Translations under genes and position numbers: made by a program
Notes under the pieces: generated by a model
Told to the model about the DNA's origin: nothing
What the model saw: the letters and a program-made list of their open reading frames with translations, nothing else
Database searches by the model: none
NCBI GenBank assembly: GCA_013360535.1
Contig: JABWBL010000055.1
Coordinates: forward strand, 1 to 12,134
Reading direction: 5' to 3'
DNA length: 12,134 nucleotides
Source of the DNA: Planctomycetaceae bacterium
Lineage (GTDB): Bacteria > Planctomycetota > UBA1135 > GCA-002686595
In this document: positions 1 through 7,328 of the stretch, one piece after another
Layout: the number at the start of each line of letters is the position of its first letter
Numbering within the stretch: the first letter of the stretch is position 1

Positions 1-174
1 GAGCCCGACGAACGCGAGCTGCTCGTGCTGCGCGACCTGCAGGGACTCTCCGGCGCCGAGGTCGCGGCCCTGCTCGGCATCGGCCTCGCGGCGCAGAAAA
101 GCCGCCTGCACCGCGCGCGGCTGCGGCTCGCGATCGAGGTGCGGCGTCGGATGGGATCGGAGGCAAGCCAGTGA
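1..174 (+). CDS. ECF-type RNA polymerase sigma factor, C-terminal part (region 4), partial at left edge
   Basis: The reading frame is open from base 1 and ends in TGA at 172-174, giving the last 57 residues of a protein whose start lies outside the window. The segment reads like sigma-70 region 4: an acidic lead-in (EPDERELLVLRDLQGLS), a helix-turn-helix (GAEVAALLGI) and the recognition-helix ending KSRLHRAR, which is typical of ECF sigma factors. In this family region 4 binds the -35 element. The residues before KSRL are GLAAQ rather than the common GTVK, a mild divergence. The downstream gene overlaps it by 4 nt and encodes a zinc-finger anti-sigma-like protein, the usual partner arrangement. 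The ECF family call is firm. The subgroup and target genes cannot be told without regions 1-2. Confidence 0.85.
   Translation, partial: EPDERELLVLRDLQGLSGAEVAALLGIGLAAQKSRLHRARLRLAIEVRRRMGSEASQ
159..163 (+). promoter_or_regulatory. Shine-Dalgarno site deciding the anti-sigma start
   Basis: GGAGG lies 7 nt before the GTG at 171, inside the last codons of the sigma factor gene. It fixes the GTG start and supports translational coupling of the pair. Confidence 0.7.
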
Positions 175-428
175 ACAACGACCGAATTCTCGCCGGAATC
201 GCCTGCACGCAGGTGCTCGCGAAGCTCTCCGACTACTTCGATGGCGAGCTCGCGCCCGAAGTGTCGGCCCAGATCGAGGCCCACGTGCGCCAGTGCGACA
301 ACTGCGCCCGTTTCGGCGGCGCGTTCACGGCGATCGTCGCGGGCCTGCGCAAGAGCATCGAGGCCCCGAGCTCGTCGGCCTCGGCCGCGACCGCTCGCCT
401 GCGCTCGCGACTCGGCCTGCGGGACTGA
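171..428 (+). CDS. Small zinc-finger (ZAS/zf-HC2-type) anti-sigma factor
   Basis: This 85-residue protein carries the zinc-binding pattern of ZAS anti-sigma factors: Cys12, then His38-x3-Cys42-x2-Cys45 inside the helix AQIEAHVRQCDNC, preceded by the usual YFDGEL. In the family this fold clamps the sigma factor and blocks binding to core polymerase. The start is GTG at 171. It overlaps the TGA of the sigma gene (GTGA) and follows a GGAGG ribosome site at 159-163 with a 7-nt spacer, so translation is probably coupled. There is no transmembrane segment: after residue 60 the chain is an Ala/Ser/Arg-rich tail ending GLRD. A cytoplasmic sensor, or one that acts through another protein, is therefore more likely than direct membrane sensing (inference). 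The anti-sigma role is inferred from motif and context. Confidence 0.85.
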   Translation: MNNDRILAGIACTQVLAKLSDYFDGELAPEVSAQIEAHVRQCDNCARFGGAFTAIVAGLRKSIEAPSSSASAATARLRSRLGLRD

Positions 429-431
429 AGA

Positions 432-446
432 CGCCGGAGTCCGGCG
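432..446 (+). terminator. Short GC hairpin just after the anti-sigma gene
   Basis: CGCCGG (432-437) pairs perfectly with CCGGCG (441-446) around a 3-nt loop, starting 4 nt after the anti-sigma stop. No T-tract follows, so it may be an intrinsic-like terminator, an mRNA 3' stabiliser, or chance in GC-rich DNA. Confidence 0.3.
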
Positions 447-500
447 CCCGCCTCCAGAGCCGGGATGACAAGGAGGTGGATTGCGGATCCTGCACGGGTC

Positions 501-540
501 CGGGACACTCGAAAACGAGAGTGGAGCCCGCACGGCGGGC
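501..540 (+). promoter_or_regulatory. Possible structured mRNA leader with two overlapping hairpins
   Basis: CGGG (501-504) plus CACTC (506-510) can pair with GAGTG (519-523) plus CCCG (527-530). An alternative stem pairs GCCCG (526-530) with CGGGC (536-540). The two share 527-530, so they exclude each other. They sit 50-90 nt before the ATG of the secreted propeller gene. I recognise no known riboswitch. The stems are short, and chance pairing is likely at this GC content. Confidence 0.2.
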
Positions 541-592
541 TGCTCGGAGATCAGGAGGACCGCGCTACCCGGCGCGGAAGGAGCTCGACGAA

Positions 593-2452
593 ATGCACGC
601 ACGCACAAGGGTCGTACTTGGGGCCGTCTGGATGCTCGGGGCGCTGGCGACGAGCAGCTGGGCGCAGGGGTTGGAGCGGGTGAGCGTGACTTCGACGGGC
701 GGGGAGCCGGACCAGGCCTGCCTGCGACCGGTGCTGTCGGGCGACGGCAGCGCCGTCGCGTATTTCAGCCGCGCGACGAACCTCGTTCCGGGCGACACGA
801 ACGCGACCGACGACCTCTTCGTGCGCGACCGCGTCGCGCAGACGACGACGCGCGTGAGCGTCGGCAACGCCGGACAGCAGTCGACGCTGTCCACGCTCAG
901 CCGCGCGTTCCTCTCGCAGGACGGTCGCTTCGTGCTGTTCGACGCGAGCGGCCTCGATCCGGCGGACACCGATCCGCAGCCGGACGTGTACCTGCGCGAC
1001 CGCACGCTCGGCACGACGACGCTGCTCTCGACCTCGACCGTCTTCACGCACCATTTCCCGATCGGCCTGAGCGCCGACGGACGTGTCGTCGCCAGTTCCG
1101 GCGGCTCGCCCGACCAGTCGGGAGAGCTGCGGGTCGTCGACCGCGTGTCGGGGCTCGTGCGGACCCTGAACAACACGCCCCCGGCTCCGGGCGTCGATGC
1201 CGTCTTCCTCTCGGGCGGCGTGCTGTCGGGAGACGGGCGCTTCCTCGACTTCAAGCGCGAGATCTACCTCGCCAACGGCGACTTTGCGGGAACGATCGAG
1301 CGCCTCGACGTTGCCTCGGGCGCGCTGAGCGTGCTCGTGAACGAGGTGTACTTCGAGCTCCCGGAGCAGTCGTCCTTCGACGGCCGCTTCCTGCTCTACA
1401 CCCAATACGGCGTCACCGTCCTGAGCGGGAGCACCGGCCTGTTCCGGCTCGACACGCTCTCGGGCGAGGCCCTTCGCATCGACGTGCACCAGACGGCGCC
1501 GCCGCCGTTCGGGCCGTGGTGGAGCGGTGCCTACCAGGGCGTGATCTCCGCCGACGGCGCGCACGTCGCCTTCACGAGCGACGACGACGGCATCGTTCCC
1601 GGCGACACGAACTTCTGGCGCAATGCCTTCGTGCGCATTCCCGCGCAGCGGGGCGCGATCCGCGTCGACTTCGATGCCGCGGGGCTCGACACCGACTTCG
1701 AGACGGAGTGGGTCACGATGAGCGCCGACGCGTCGTTGGTCGCGTTCTCGACGTCGGCGGACAACCTGCTCCCCGGCGACACGAACCAGTGGGAGGACGT
1801 CTACCTGCGCGGCGCCTGCGGGCCGCACTATCCCGACTTCGACCTCGACGGCTACGGCGACAGCGGTGCGGCGAGCGTCGCGCAGTGCCTCCCGGCGCCC
1901 GCGGGCTGGTCGGTCAACGCGCTCGACTGCGACGACGGCGCGGCGAACGTGCACGCCTTCGCGTTCGACGGCTGCGACGGGCTCGACAACGACTGTGACG
2001 GCACGACGGACGAGGATTCGTCGGGGACGAACTACTGCGCGCCCAATTTCAGCGGCGATCTCGTCTGTGCGACGACGATCAGCGCGAGCGGATGCCTGTC
2101 GGTGACGGCGGGCAGCGGGTACCTCCTGACGGCGAGCAACCTGCCGCCGCAGCGGCCGGGGCTCTTCTTCTACGGCCTGCAATCCAACTGGGCGAGCTGG
2201 GGCGGCGCGGGGAACATGCTGTGCGTCTTCGGTCCGCGCCAGCGCCTTCCCGTCTCGTCGACGGGTGGCGCGGGCACGTGCGGCGGTTCCCTCTCGATCG
2301 ACCTCGCGGCTTGGCTCGCTGCCAACCCCGCAGCTCTCGGTGCGCCGTTCGCCGGCGGGGAGCAGCTCTACCTCCAGGGCTGGTACCGCGACGTCACCGC
2401 GCCGCTCGGCACGAGCCTCACGTCGGCTTGGACCGTCGCGGTTTCGCCGTGA
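593..2452 (+). CDS. Secreted beta-propeller-like (PD40/TolB-type) protein with MopE-like metal-binding motif and W[YF]RD C-terminal domain
   Basis: The protein has 619 residues. The ATG at 593 is chosen because AAGGAG (578-583) lies 9 nt upstream and a Sec signal peptide follows, with likely cleavage after Ala24 (SSWA/QG). Residues 27 to about 405 hold propeller-type strands with repeated 'S.DG..V.F/Y' and a blade-end motif P-G-D-T-N followed by D-V/F-Y/F-V/L-R at about 64, 334 and 392, with a degenerate copy at 121. A Ca-binding-like DxDxDGxGD is at 415-423. A Cys/Asp-rich MopE-type motif (DCDDG, then CDGLDNDCDGTTDED) spans 445-475. The last 130 residues, with LPPQRPG at 517 and GWYRD at 596-600, form a domain also found at the end of the protein encoded at 7329-8999. 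The function is unknown. An extracellular or cell-surface role and divalent-metal binding are inferences. The long upstream extension of the same frame (from 293) overlaps the anti-sigma gene and is not credible. Confidence 0.85.
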   Translation: MHARTRVVLGAVWMLGALATSSWAQGLERVSVTSTGGEPDQACLRPVLSGDGSAVAYFSRATNLVPGDTNATDDLFVRDRVAQTTTRVSVGNAGQQSTLSTLSRAFLSQDGRFVLFDASGLDPADTDPQPDVYLRDRTLGTTTLLSTSTVFTHHFPIGLSADGRVVASSGGSPDQSGELRVVDRVSGLVRTLNNTPPAPGVDAVFLSGGVLSGDGRFLDFKREIYLANGDFAGTIERLDVASGALSVLVNEVYFELPEQSSFDGRFLLYTQYGVTVLSGSTGLFRLDTLSGEALRIDVHQTAPPPFGPWWSGAYQGVISADGAHVAFTSDDDGIVPGDTNFWRNAFVRIPAQRGAIRVDFDAAGLDTDFETEWVTMSADASLVAFSTSADNLLPGDTNQWEDVYLRGACGPHYPDFDLDGYGDSGAASVAQCLPAPAGWSVNALDCDDGAANVHAFAFDGCDGLDNDCDGTTDEDSSGTNYCAPNFSGDLVCATTISASGCLSVTAGSGYLLTASNLPPQRPGLFFYGLQSNWASWGGAGNMLCVFGPRQRLPVSSTGGAGTCGGSLSIDLAAWLAANPAALGAPFAGGEQLYLQGWYRDVTAPLGTSLTSAWTVAVSP

Positions 2453-2462
2453 TCTTCAGCGG

Positions 2463-3740
2463 CTAGTGCGGGATCAGCCAGAAGAACACGATCGCGATCG
2501 CCGTCGGGAAGAGCGCGCCGAGCAGCAGCGAGATCGGGCTGATGCCTTCGCCGCCGAAGGACTTCGCGCTCTGCAGGATGCCCGCGCCCGCAGGGTTCGG
2601 CGCGTTCGCGATCACCGTCAGGCCGCCGCCGGTCACCGCCCCGGCGACGAGCGCGTACTTGAGGTCCGCCGAGATGCCTTCGACGAGCGAGCCGAGGTAC
2701 GTGAGCGCCGCGTTGTCGGTGATCGCGGTGAGGCCGGTAGCGCCGAAGTAGAGCGGGGCGCCGCTCATGCCCTGGATCAGCGGCTTGAGCCACCACGACT
2801 GCAGCGAGCCCATCGTCACGAGTCCGGCGAGGAAGAAGCCCACGAGCAGGCCTTCCTTGAGCTTGAGCGTGTCCTGGTACTCCTTCGTCGCGGTGACGAG
2901 GCCGAGGAACAGCATGAAAACCCCGAAGAAAACGTCGGGGTGGTGCGCGAAGCCGACCACGGCGCCGAGGAACGCGAGGTGCGCGAAGGTGAGCCAGGCG
3001 GGAACGCGCGAGGACTCGCCGGCTTGCGCGGGCAGTGCCGTCAGCTCGCGGCGGAAGGCGAGGGCGACGGCGAGCGTCGACACCACGCAGGCACAGGCCG
3101 CGCGCCAGCCGAAGGTCTGCAGCATGAAGAGCGAGCCCCACTGCCACTTGCTCGCCACCATCAGCACCGGCGGCGCCGCGAAGTGCGTCAGCGTGCCGCC
3201 GATCGAGACGTTGACGAACAGCAGGCCGAGCGTGAGGTAGGCGAGGCGGCGCGAGATGTCGCGGTCGAAGTAGCGGCGCTTGAGCACGAGCGCGAGCAGC
3301 GTCATCGCGGCCGGCTCGGTGATCAGCGAGCCGAGCAGCGGTCCGATCGAAAGCGCCGCGACATAGAAGCGGAACGACTCCGTGCCCGGCACGAGGCGCG
3401 CGGCGAGGGAAATCAGCTTCTCCGCGAGGTTGACGACCGGCCGCGTCGCCGCGACGACCATCACGACCAGCACGAACTTGGGCTCGGTGAAGTTCAGGCC
3501 CTCGATGTGCTCGATCGCGGAGTGCAGCGAGCCGGTCAGCGCGACGATCCCGGCGAACAGCGCAGCGGCCCACAGGCCGAACACGACCTCGGTTTCCGCG
3601 AGGAAATGCAGCAGATTCTCCGCCAGCGACCCCTCGGGGTAGTGGTGCGCCCACGTGGCGAAGCGCTTGACGAAGAACGTGTGCAGGACCGCCAGCCCGA
3701 AGAAGACGGTCGCGAGGAGCTCCAAGGATGTCGGGTTCAT
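2463..3740 (-). CDS. Putative Na+/H+ antiporter (Na_H_antiport_3-like membrane protein)
   Basis: This 425-residue polytopic inner-membrane protein has many hydrophobic segments from residue 8 to the end, the last being ALFPTAIAIVFFWLI. I match it to the 'putative Na+/H+ antiporter' family (Pfam Na_H_antiport_3) by length and by motifs ITEPAAMT (140-147) and ITDNAALTYLG (340-350). These two motifs look like halves of an internal duplication: each is followed by a glycine-rich turn and a broken helix (GGTLTHFAAPP at 181-191, GGLTVIANAPNP at 372-383), as in the ion transporter superfamily. Glu142 and Asp342 are the obvious buried acidic candidates for cation coupling (inference). The start is ATG at 3740, giving MNPTSLELLA. 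The frame stays open upstream to 4502, but that stretch is antisense to the next gene. The ribosome site is weak. The stop is 10 nt from the stop of the convergent propeller gene. Transport specificity is unproven. Confidence 0.8.
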   Translation of the reverse strand: MNPTSLELLATVFFGLAVLHTFFVKRFATWAHHYPEGSLAENLLHFLAETEVVFGLWAAALFAGIVALTGSLHSAIEHIEGLNFTEPKFVLVVMVVAATRPVVNLAEKLISLAARLVPGTESFRFYVAALSIGPLLGSLITEPAAMTLLALVLKRRYFDRDISRRLAYLTLGLLFVNVSIGGTLTHFAAPPVLMVASKWQWGSLFMLQTFGWRAACACVVSTLAVALAFRRELTALPAQAGESSRVPAWLTFAHLAFLGAVVGFAHHPDVFFGVFMLFLGLVTATKEYQDTLKLKEGLLVGFFLAGLVTMGSLQSWWLKPLIQGMSGAPLYFGATGLTAITDNAALTYLGSLVEGISADLKYALVAGAVTGGGLTVIANAPNPAGAGILQSAKSFGGEGISPISLLLGALFPTAIAIVFFWLIPH

Positions 3741-3867
3741 GGGGCGGAACCCTAGGCAACGGACGGCCCCATTTCGACCGGAATCGGACCGACTTTCGGA
3801 CGTTCTCCGGGAGCGCGGCCCGGCTCCGTCGCGGACTTGCAGCTCGCTCGGTACGCTCGACCCCGCA

Positions 3868-5805
3868 GTGAAGGCGCTCGCATCGATTTCGCTCGGGCTC
3901 GTGCTCCTCGTCGCGCTGCTGTTCTTTCTGCGGCGCACGCCCGACGCGGAGAGTGGCGCTCCGGGGAACTCCGCGGCGGCCTTCGAGCAAGACGAGGCGC
4001 CCGCGCCTCCCTCTGCGCCGAGCGAACCCGCCGGGGGCTCGGATCCGAGGCTGAATTCCCGAGCGGAAGTTGCTCCCCAGGCCGAGGACGCTTCGACTCC
4101 GGCGTCCGCGATCGACCTCGGCCCGTCGCTGCGTGGCACCGTCGTCGTACTCGACGAGCACGGCCTCGACGTGCCCGAGCCGAGCGGGACCTTCACGCTT
4201 TCGCTCGAGGTCGACGGCCAGTTCGAGACGAGGGACATCGAGTTCGAGCGTGGGAGCTGGGTCACGCCTTTCGCGCTTCGCGACGGCACGCGCTCGGTGG
4301 CCGTGCTCGATGCGCAAGTTGGCACACGCTTCGCCCGTGTCACTTCGCCGGCCACAGGCGTTCCGCTGCCGGAGGCGCTGGAACTCGTGGTGCGGCTCGC
4401 ACTGCCGCCGCCGCCTCTGTTGCGCGTGGTCGATGCTGCGACCGGCGCCGAGCTCTCCGGGATCACGCTCGCCCGACCGTCTTCGACGTCCTTCCAAGGC
4501 ACCCATCACCCCGGCCTCGATCTCGACAAACGGAGCGTGGCCTCGGGACTCGCGTCCCCGATCGAACTGGAGCCCTATCGTTCGCAGCTCTCGCTGTGGG
4601 ACGAGCTCCAGGTGTCGGTGGGCGCCGACGGCTACGCCTGGACGCTGGTGACGATCGACTTGCTCGTCGGAGGCGAGAGTCGCGTCGTCCTGCGGCGCGG
4701 CGGATCGCTGTCGCTCGATGTGCGTGGAGCCAGTGCTGCCACCGCGGCGGCGCGGCTCCGGCTCCGAGTCGCGGACGAGCGTGTTCCTCTGCTCGAACTC
4801 GAACTGGCCACGCGGGATCGGTTCGAGATCGATGGGCTTCCGCAGGGCGACCTCTACGTGAGCGTGGAGTTGGGCGAGGTCTTCCAGAATCCGATTCTGC
4901 TTGGACGGACCGTCGCAAACATCCCGACGGGAGGTGTCGCCAAGGTCCGCCTCGAGCTCGTCCCTCCGCCTGAATTCCTTGCTGCGAATTGTGAGGGCAC
5001 GCTGTGGGTTCACGGCGGTTGGGCGAGTGTGCCACCGCGCCTGATCCTGCACCTGCTCGACGCGCCGTTGCGTGGACAGGAGCCCCGGGTCGAGGTTCAG
5101 GCGAGACGTGTCGCGTCGAACCGCCCCGGTTTCGACGAGTTCCGCTGGGCCGCGAAGGACCTGCAGGCTGGCCGCCACCTGTTGGAGCTGGATACTCCGG
5201 ACATGACGTGGCTGGTCGATCTCCCCGCAGAGGGACGCCGGGATCTCGAGTTCGTGGTCGGAGCACCTGCCCAGCTGCGCGTGCGTGTGCTCGACGCCGC
5301 GACCGGCGAGGATCTCCGCTCGGCCGAAGTCGTCTGGCACGCTCGTCGGAGTGTGAACGAGGTCGCGTACTCACAGGAACCGGCACGCTTCGACACGGAC
5401 CTCGACCGTTACGTCGTGCGCTCCGCGCCCGTGCCGATCGAACTTTGGACTCACGTCGACGGATACGCGCCGGTCCACGTCGAGCTCGACCTCTCGACGG
5501 GCGTCACCGAACACACGGTGCAGCTCGAGCGCGCCTGCGCGATCGTCCTGCGCCTGAAATCGGGCGAAATGGCGCTCACCGTGCCCCACGGCTGGCATCC
5601 GTGGATATCCTCGCCTTCGACGGGCGGCGAGACGCGTTTGATCGAATTCGGCACGAGTGAAGTGCGTTTTGTCGTGTCGGCGCCGGGGACCTATGAACTC
5701 ACGCCTCCAAAGCTGCCCGGCTACAAGGAGCCGCCGCTCCAGCGCATCGAGGTCTTCGCCGGCAAGGACACCGTGCATGTCGTCGAATACGAGCTCGAGC
5801 GCTGA
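3868..5805 (+). CDS. Signal-anchored envelope protein with two carboxypeptidase-regulatory-like modules, function unknown
   Basis: The protein has about 645 residues. The likely start is GTG at 3868, which gives a short charged tip and one hydrophobic helix (about 4-20, ending FFLRR), so an N-terminal anchor. No good ribosome site is visible, so the start is uncertain; the upstream part of the frame runs antisense through the antiporter gene. An Ala/Pro/Glu-rich linker spans about 23-82. The rest looks like a chain of beta-sandwich domains. A module opening with 'V[VL]DAATGxxL' and closing with 'GYA-x5/6-[ID]DL/LDL' occurs at 187-290 (GYA at 255) and 474-570 (GYA at 532). The opening resembles carboxypeptidase regulatory-like (CNA-B/transthyretin-type) domains. 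The C-terminus is YELTPPKLPGY (609-619) and ends EYELER. The next gene is a paralogue sharing the module and this end. No catalytic motif is evident; a structural or binding role outside the membrane is inferred. Confidence 0.8.
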   Translation: MKALASISLGLVLLVALLFFLRRTPDAESGAPGNSAAAFEQDEAPAPPSAPSEPAGGSDPRLNSRAEVAPQAEDASTPASAIDLGPSLRGTVVVLDEHGLDVPEPSGTFTLSLEVDGQFETRDIEFERGSWVTPFALRDGTRSVAVLDAQVGTRFARVTSPATGVPLPEALELVVRLALPPPPLLRVVDAATGAELSGITLARPSSTSFQGTHHPGLDLDKRSVASGLASPIELEPYRSQLSLWDELQVSVGADGYAWTLVTIDLLVGGESRVVLRRGGSLSLDVRGASAATAAARLRLRVADERVPLLELELATRDRFEIDGLPQGDLYVSVELGEVFQNPILLGRTVANIPTGGVAKVRLELVPPPEFLAANCEGTLWVHGGWASVPPRLILHLLDAPLRGQEPRVEVQARRVASNRPGFDEFRWAAKDLQAGRHLLELDTPDMTWLVDLPAEGRRDLEFVVGAPAQLRVRVLDAATGEDLRSAEVVWHARRSVNEVAYSQEPARFDTDLDRYVVRSAPVPIELWTHVDGYAPVHVELDLSTGVTEHTVQLERACAIVLRLKSGEMALTVPHGWHPWISSPSTGGETRLIEFGTSEVRFVVSAPGTYELTPPKLPGYKEPPLQRIEVFAGKDTVHVVEYELER

Positions 5806-5883
5806 GGTTGCGGCGACGCCTTCCGTTCGAGCGTGGGACCCGCGGAAGTTACCGAACGTTGGAGCGTCGATAGAACTCCGGCC

Positions 5884-7134
5884 ATGACGTTGCACTCGCC
5901 CGGAATTCGGTTCGCTGTCCTGCTCCTCGTGGGCGTTGGCGGTTGCGCGAGCGTGTCCGAACCGCAAGCGCCGCGGCGGCTCGAGCCGGTCGAGGGACGC
6001 CGGACGTGGGTGCGGGTGCCGATGAGGGCCTTCGTGCCGAACTACGCGCAGCGGAAACCGGCTTTTGTGGGCTGCGCCTTGTTCAAGTACGAGCGGTTCG
6101 AGCCTGACGAGGAACTGTCGACCGAGCTCTTGCCTGACGAACTGGAGCCTGCGGTGGAGTGGGACTCGGATGAGTGGGTGCCGGTCGAGACCCTTCCAGA
6201 CTGGAACCCGGTCGATTGCTCGCAGACGACGCTCGTTCGAGTCGTCGACGCCCGTGATGGACGCGAACTGGATTCGATCTTCGTGGCCGACGCGACGGGG
6301 CTGGCCGGCTGGTTCGAAGTGAGCGGCCTGGCCACCGGCAGGGAGTGTCTCGTCCGCGAGGCTCCCAATCCCGTCGATGTGCGCGATCTGTTCCTCGAAG
6401 GATCGCAGCCGCGCATGCGCCGGCTGATCGTTCGCGCGAAGGGGTACGCGGCGGAGCGGTTCGAGCTCGACCTCCTGCGTGGCGGCGTCCAGACCGTGGG
6501 ATTGCTGCCGGAGGCACCTGTGCGAGTCGTGGTTCGTGGTGTGGAGGAGTCGGGCCCGGTCCAGTTGACCGTGTGGCCCGCGGGCGCGCGCTTGGACGGG
6601 TTTTCGCAGGCGATCGACGGCGACGGCTGGCTGGACGTCGAGGGGCTGAAGCCAGGTCGACTCGAGTTGCGTGTCGACCGGACGGAGCCCGACCGACGTC
6701 TCGAGTTCCTGTCGATGACGATCGACGCGCACGGCGAAACGCTCACGCGCATCGAAGTCGACCTGCACGGCCTCGAGCCGATTGCCCACAGGTTCGAGCG
6801 CTCGGAAAGCCGGTCGGAAGAGGTCCGCATGTGGCGTGACCTCTTCGGGCAACACGTCGATCGTGCTCCGCGCCGCAGTTCCGCCTGCGTGTACTTGCGC
6901 TGCGGCAACCTCGTGCTTCCTGTCCCGTCGGACCGCTGGCCGCAGGCCGACAGCGGCCTCGAACTCGCCAATTTTGACGACAGTCATTTCGACGCGACTG
7001 CCAAGGTTCCGGGCAGCTACGAGCTCATTCCCCCAAAGATCCCCGGCTACCGTGGCCCCGAACGCGTGCTGCTGACGCTGTCCGCGGATCGCGAGCTCGA
7101 CTACGTCATCGAGTACGAGCGCCACGCGCAGTGA
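5884..7134 (+). CDS. Predicted lipoprotein, paralogue of the preceding gene, function unknown
   Basis: The protein has 416 residues. ATG at 5884 starts a short n-region with Arg9, a hydrophobic stretch (FAVLLLVG) and a lipobox ending V-G-G-Cys21, so lipidation at Cys21 is predicted. No clear Shine-Dalgarno precedes it; the frame is open from 5833 but the signal peptide supports 5884. After an acidic, Glu/Asp/Pro-rich segment (about 70-110) comes one copy of the module seen twice in the upstream gene: RVVDARDGREL (119-129) through GYA (187) and LDLLRGG. The C-terminus is YELIPPKIPGY (379-389), ending IEYERHAQ, closely matching the upstream protein. The 78-nt gap and shared orientation suggest one transcription unit. 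The pair differ in anchoring, one by a membrane helix and this one by lipid, which suggests partners or diverged duplicates in the envelope. No enzyme motif is seen. Confidence 0.82.
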   Translation: MTLHSPGIRFAVLLLVGVGGCASVSEPQAPRRLEPVEGRRTWVRVPMRAFVPNYAQRKPAFVGCALFKYERFEPDEELSTELLPDELEPAVEWDSDEWVPVETLPDWNPVDCSQTTLVRVVDARDGRELDSIFVADATGLAGWFEVSGLATGRECLVREAPNPVDVRDLFLEGSQPRMRRLIVRAKGYAAERFELDLLRGGVQTVGLLPEAPVRVVVRGVEESGPVQLTVWPAGARLDGFSQAIDGDGWLDVEGLKPGRLELRVDRTEPDRRLEFLSMTIDAHGETLTRIEVDLHGLEPIAHRFERSESRSEEVRMWRDLFGQHVDRAPRRSSACVYLRCGNLVLPVPSDRWPQADSGLELANFDDSHFDATAKVPGSYELIPPKIPGYRGPERVLLTLSADRELDYVIEYERHAQ

Positions 7135-7313
7135 CGACGGTTTGCACCCCAGAAGGCGGGAGTGGGGAAGCACGCGGTCCGGGAAGTGGATGGATGCGGG
7201 CCACCCGAAGTCCGCGCGGGGCAGTAGCCTAGGGCAAACACGAGAACTAGCCCTGATCGATCCTGGCGGCGTGCGCTTCCCGGCGTGTTCCGTTGCCGCG
7301 TGGTCCTTTCTTC

Positions 7314-7320
7314 GGAGGTG
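7314..7320 (+). promoter_or_regulatory. Strong Shine-Dalgarno site for the FEPN-repeat secreted protein
   Basis: GGAGGTG ends 8 nt before the ATG at 7329. It selects that ATG over the TTG at 7293 in the same frame. The rest of the 194-nt gap (7135-7328) shows only a weak 5-bp stem (AGGGC 7231-7235 with GCCCT 7250-7254) and no promoter I would defend. Confidence 0.75.
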
Positions 7321-7328
7321 TGTCACCC

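Noticed and set aside
293..592. Upstream extension of the propeller frame beginning at 293
   Set aside because: It overlaps the anti-sigma gene out of frame, has no ribosome site, and lacks the signal peptide that begins cleanly at 593.
481..1998. Long open frame starting TTG after the perfect AAGGAGG
   Set aside because: The translation is an Arg/Ala-rich shadow of the propeller gene in another frame, and the spacer to the TTG is only 4 nt. The orphan ribosome-site match is kept as a finding.
2450..2476. TGATC/GATCA pair between the convergent stops at 2452 and 2463
   Set aside because: It is a five-base stem with a 17-nt loop and no T-run, too weak to call a terminator.
3741..3867. Divergent promoter region between the antiporter and the anchored protein
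   Set aside because: I looked for -35/-10 pairs. The TTGCAG/TACGCT pair is only 9 nt apart and nothing better is present, so no promoter is called.
3741..4502. N-terminal extension of the antiporter frame to 4502
   Set aside because: It is Ser/Arg-rich and antisense to the well-supported gene at 3868. The hydrophobic antiporter sequence begins exactly at the ATG at 3740.
2368..5340. 990-codon open frame on the minus strand
   Set aside because: It is low-complexity and Arg-rich, and spans the antiporter and the anchored-protein gene in the wrong frames. Long stop-free antisense frames are expected at this GC content.
5806..5883. 78-nt gap between the two paralogous genes
   Set aside because: No hairpin, T-run or promoter is convincing; it is treated as an intra-operon spacer.
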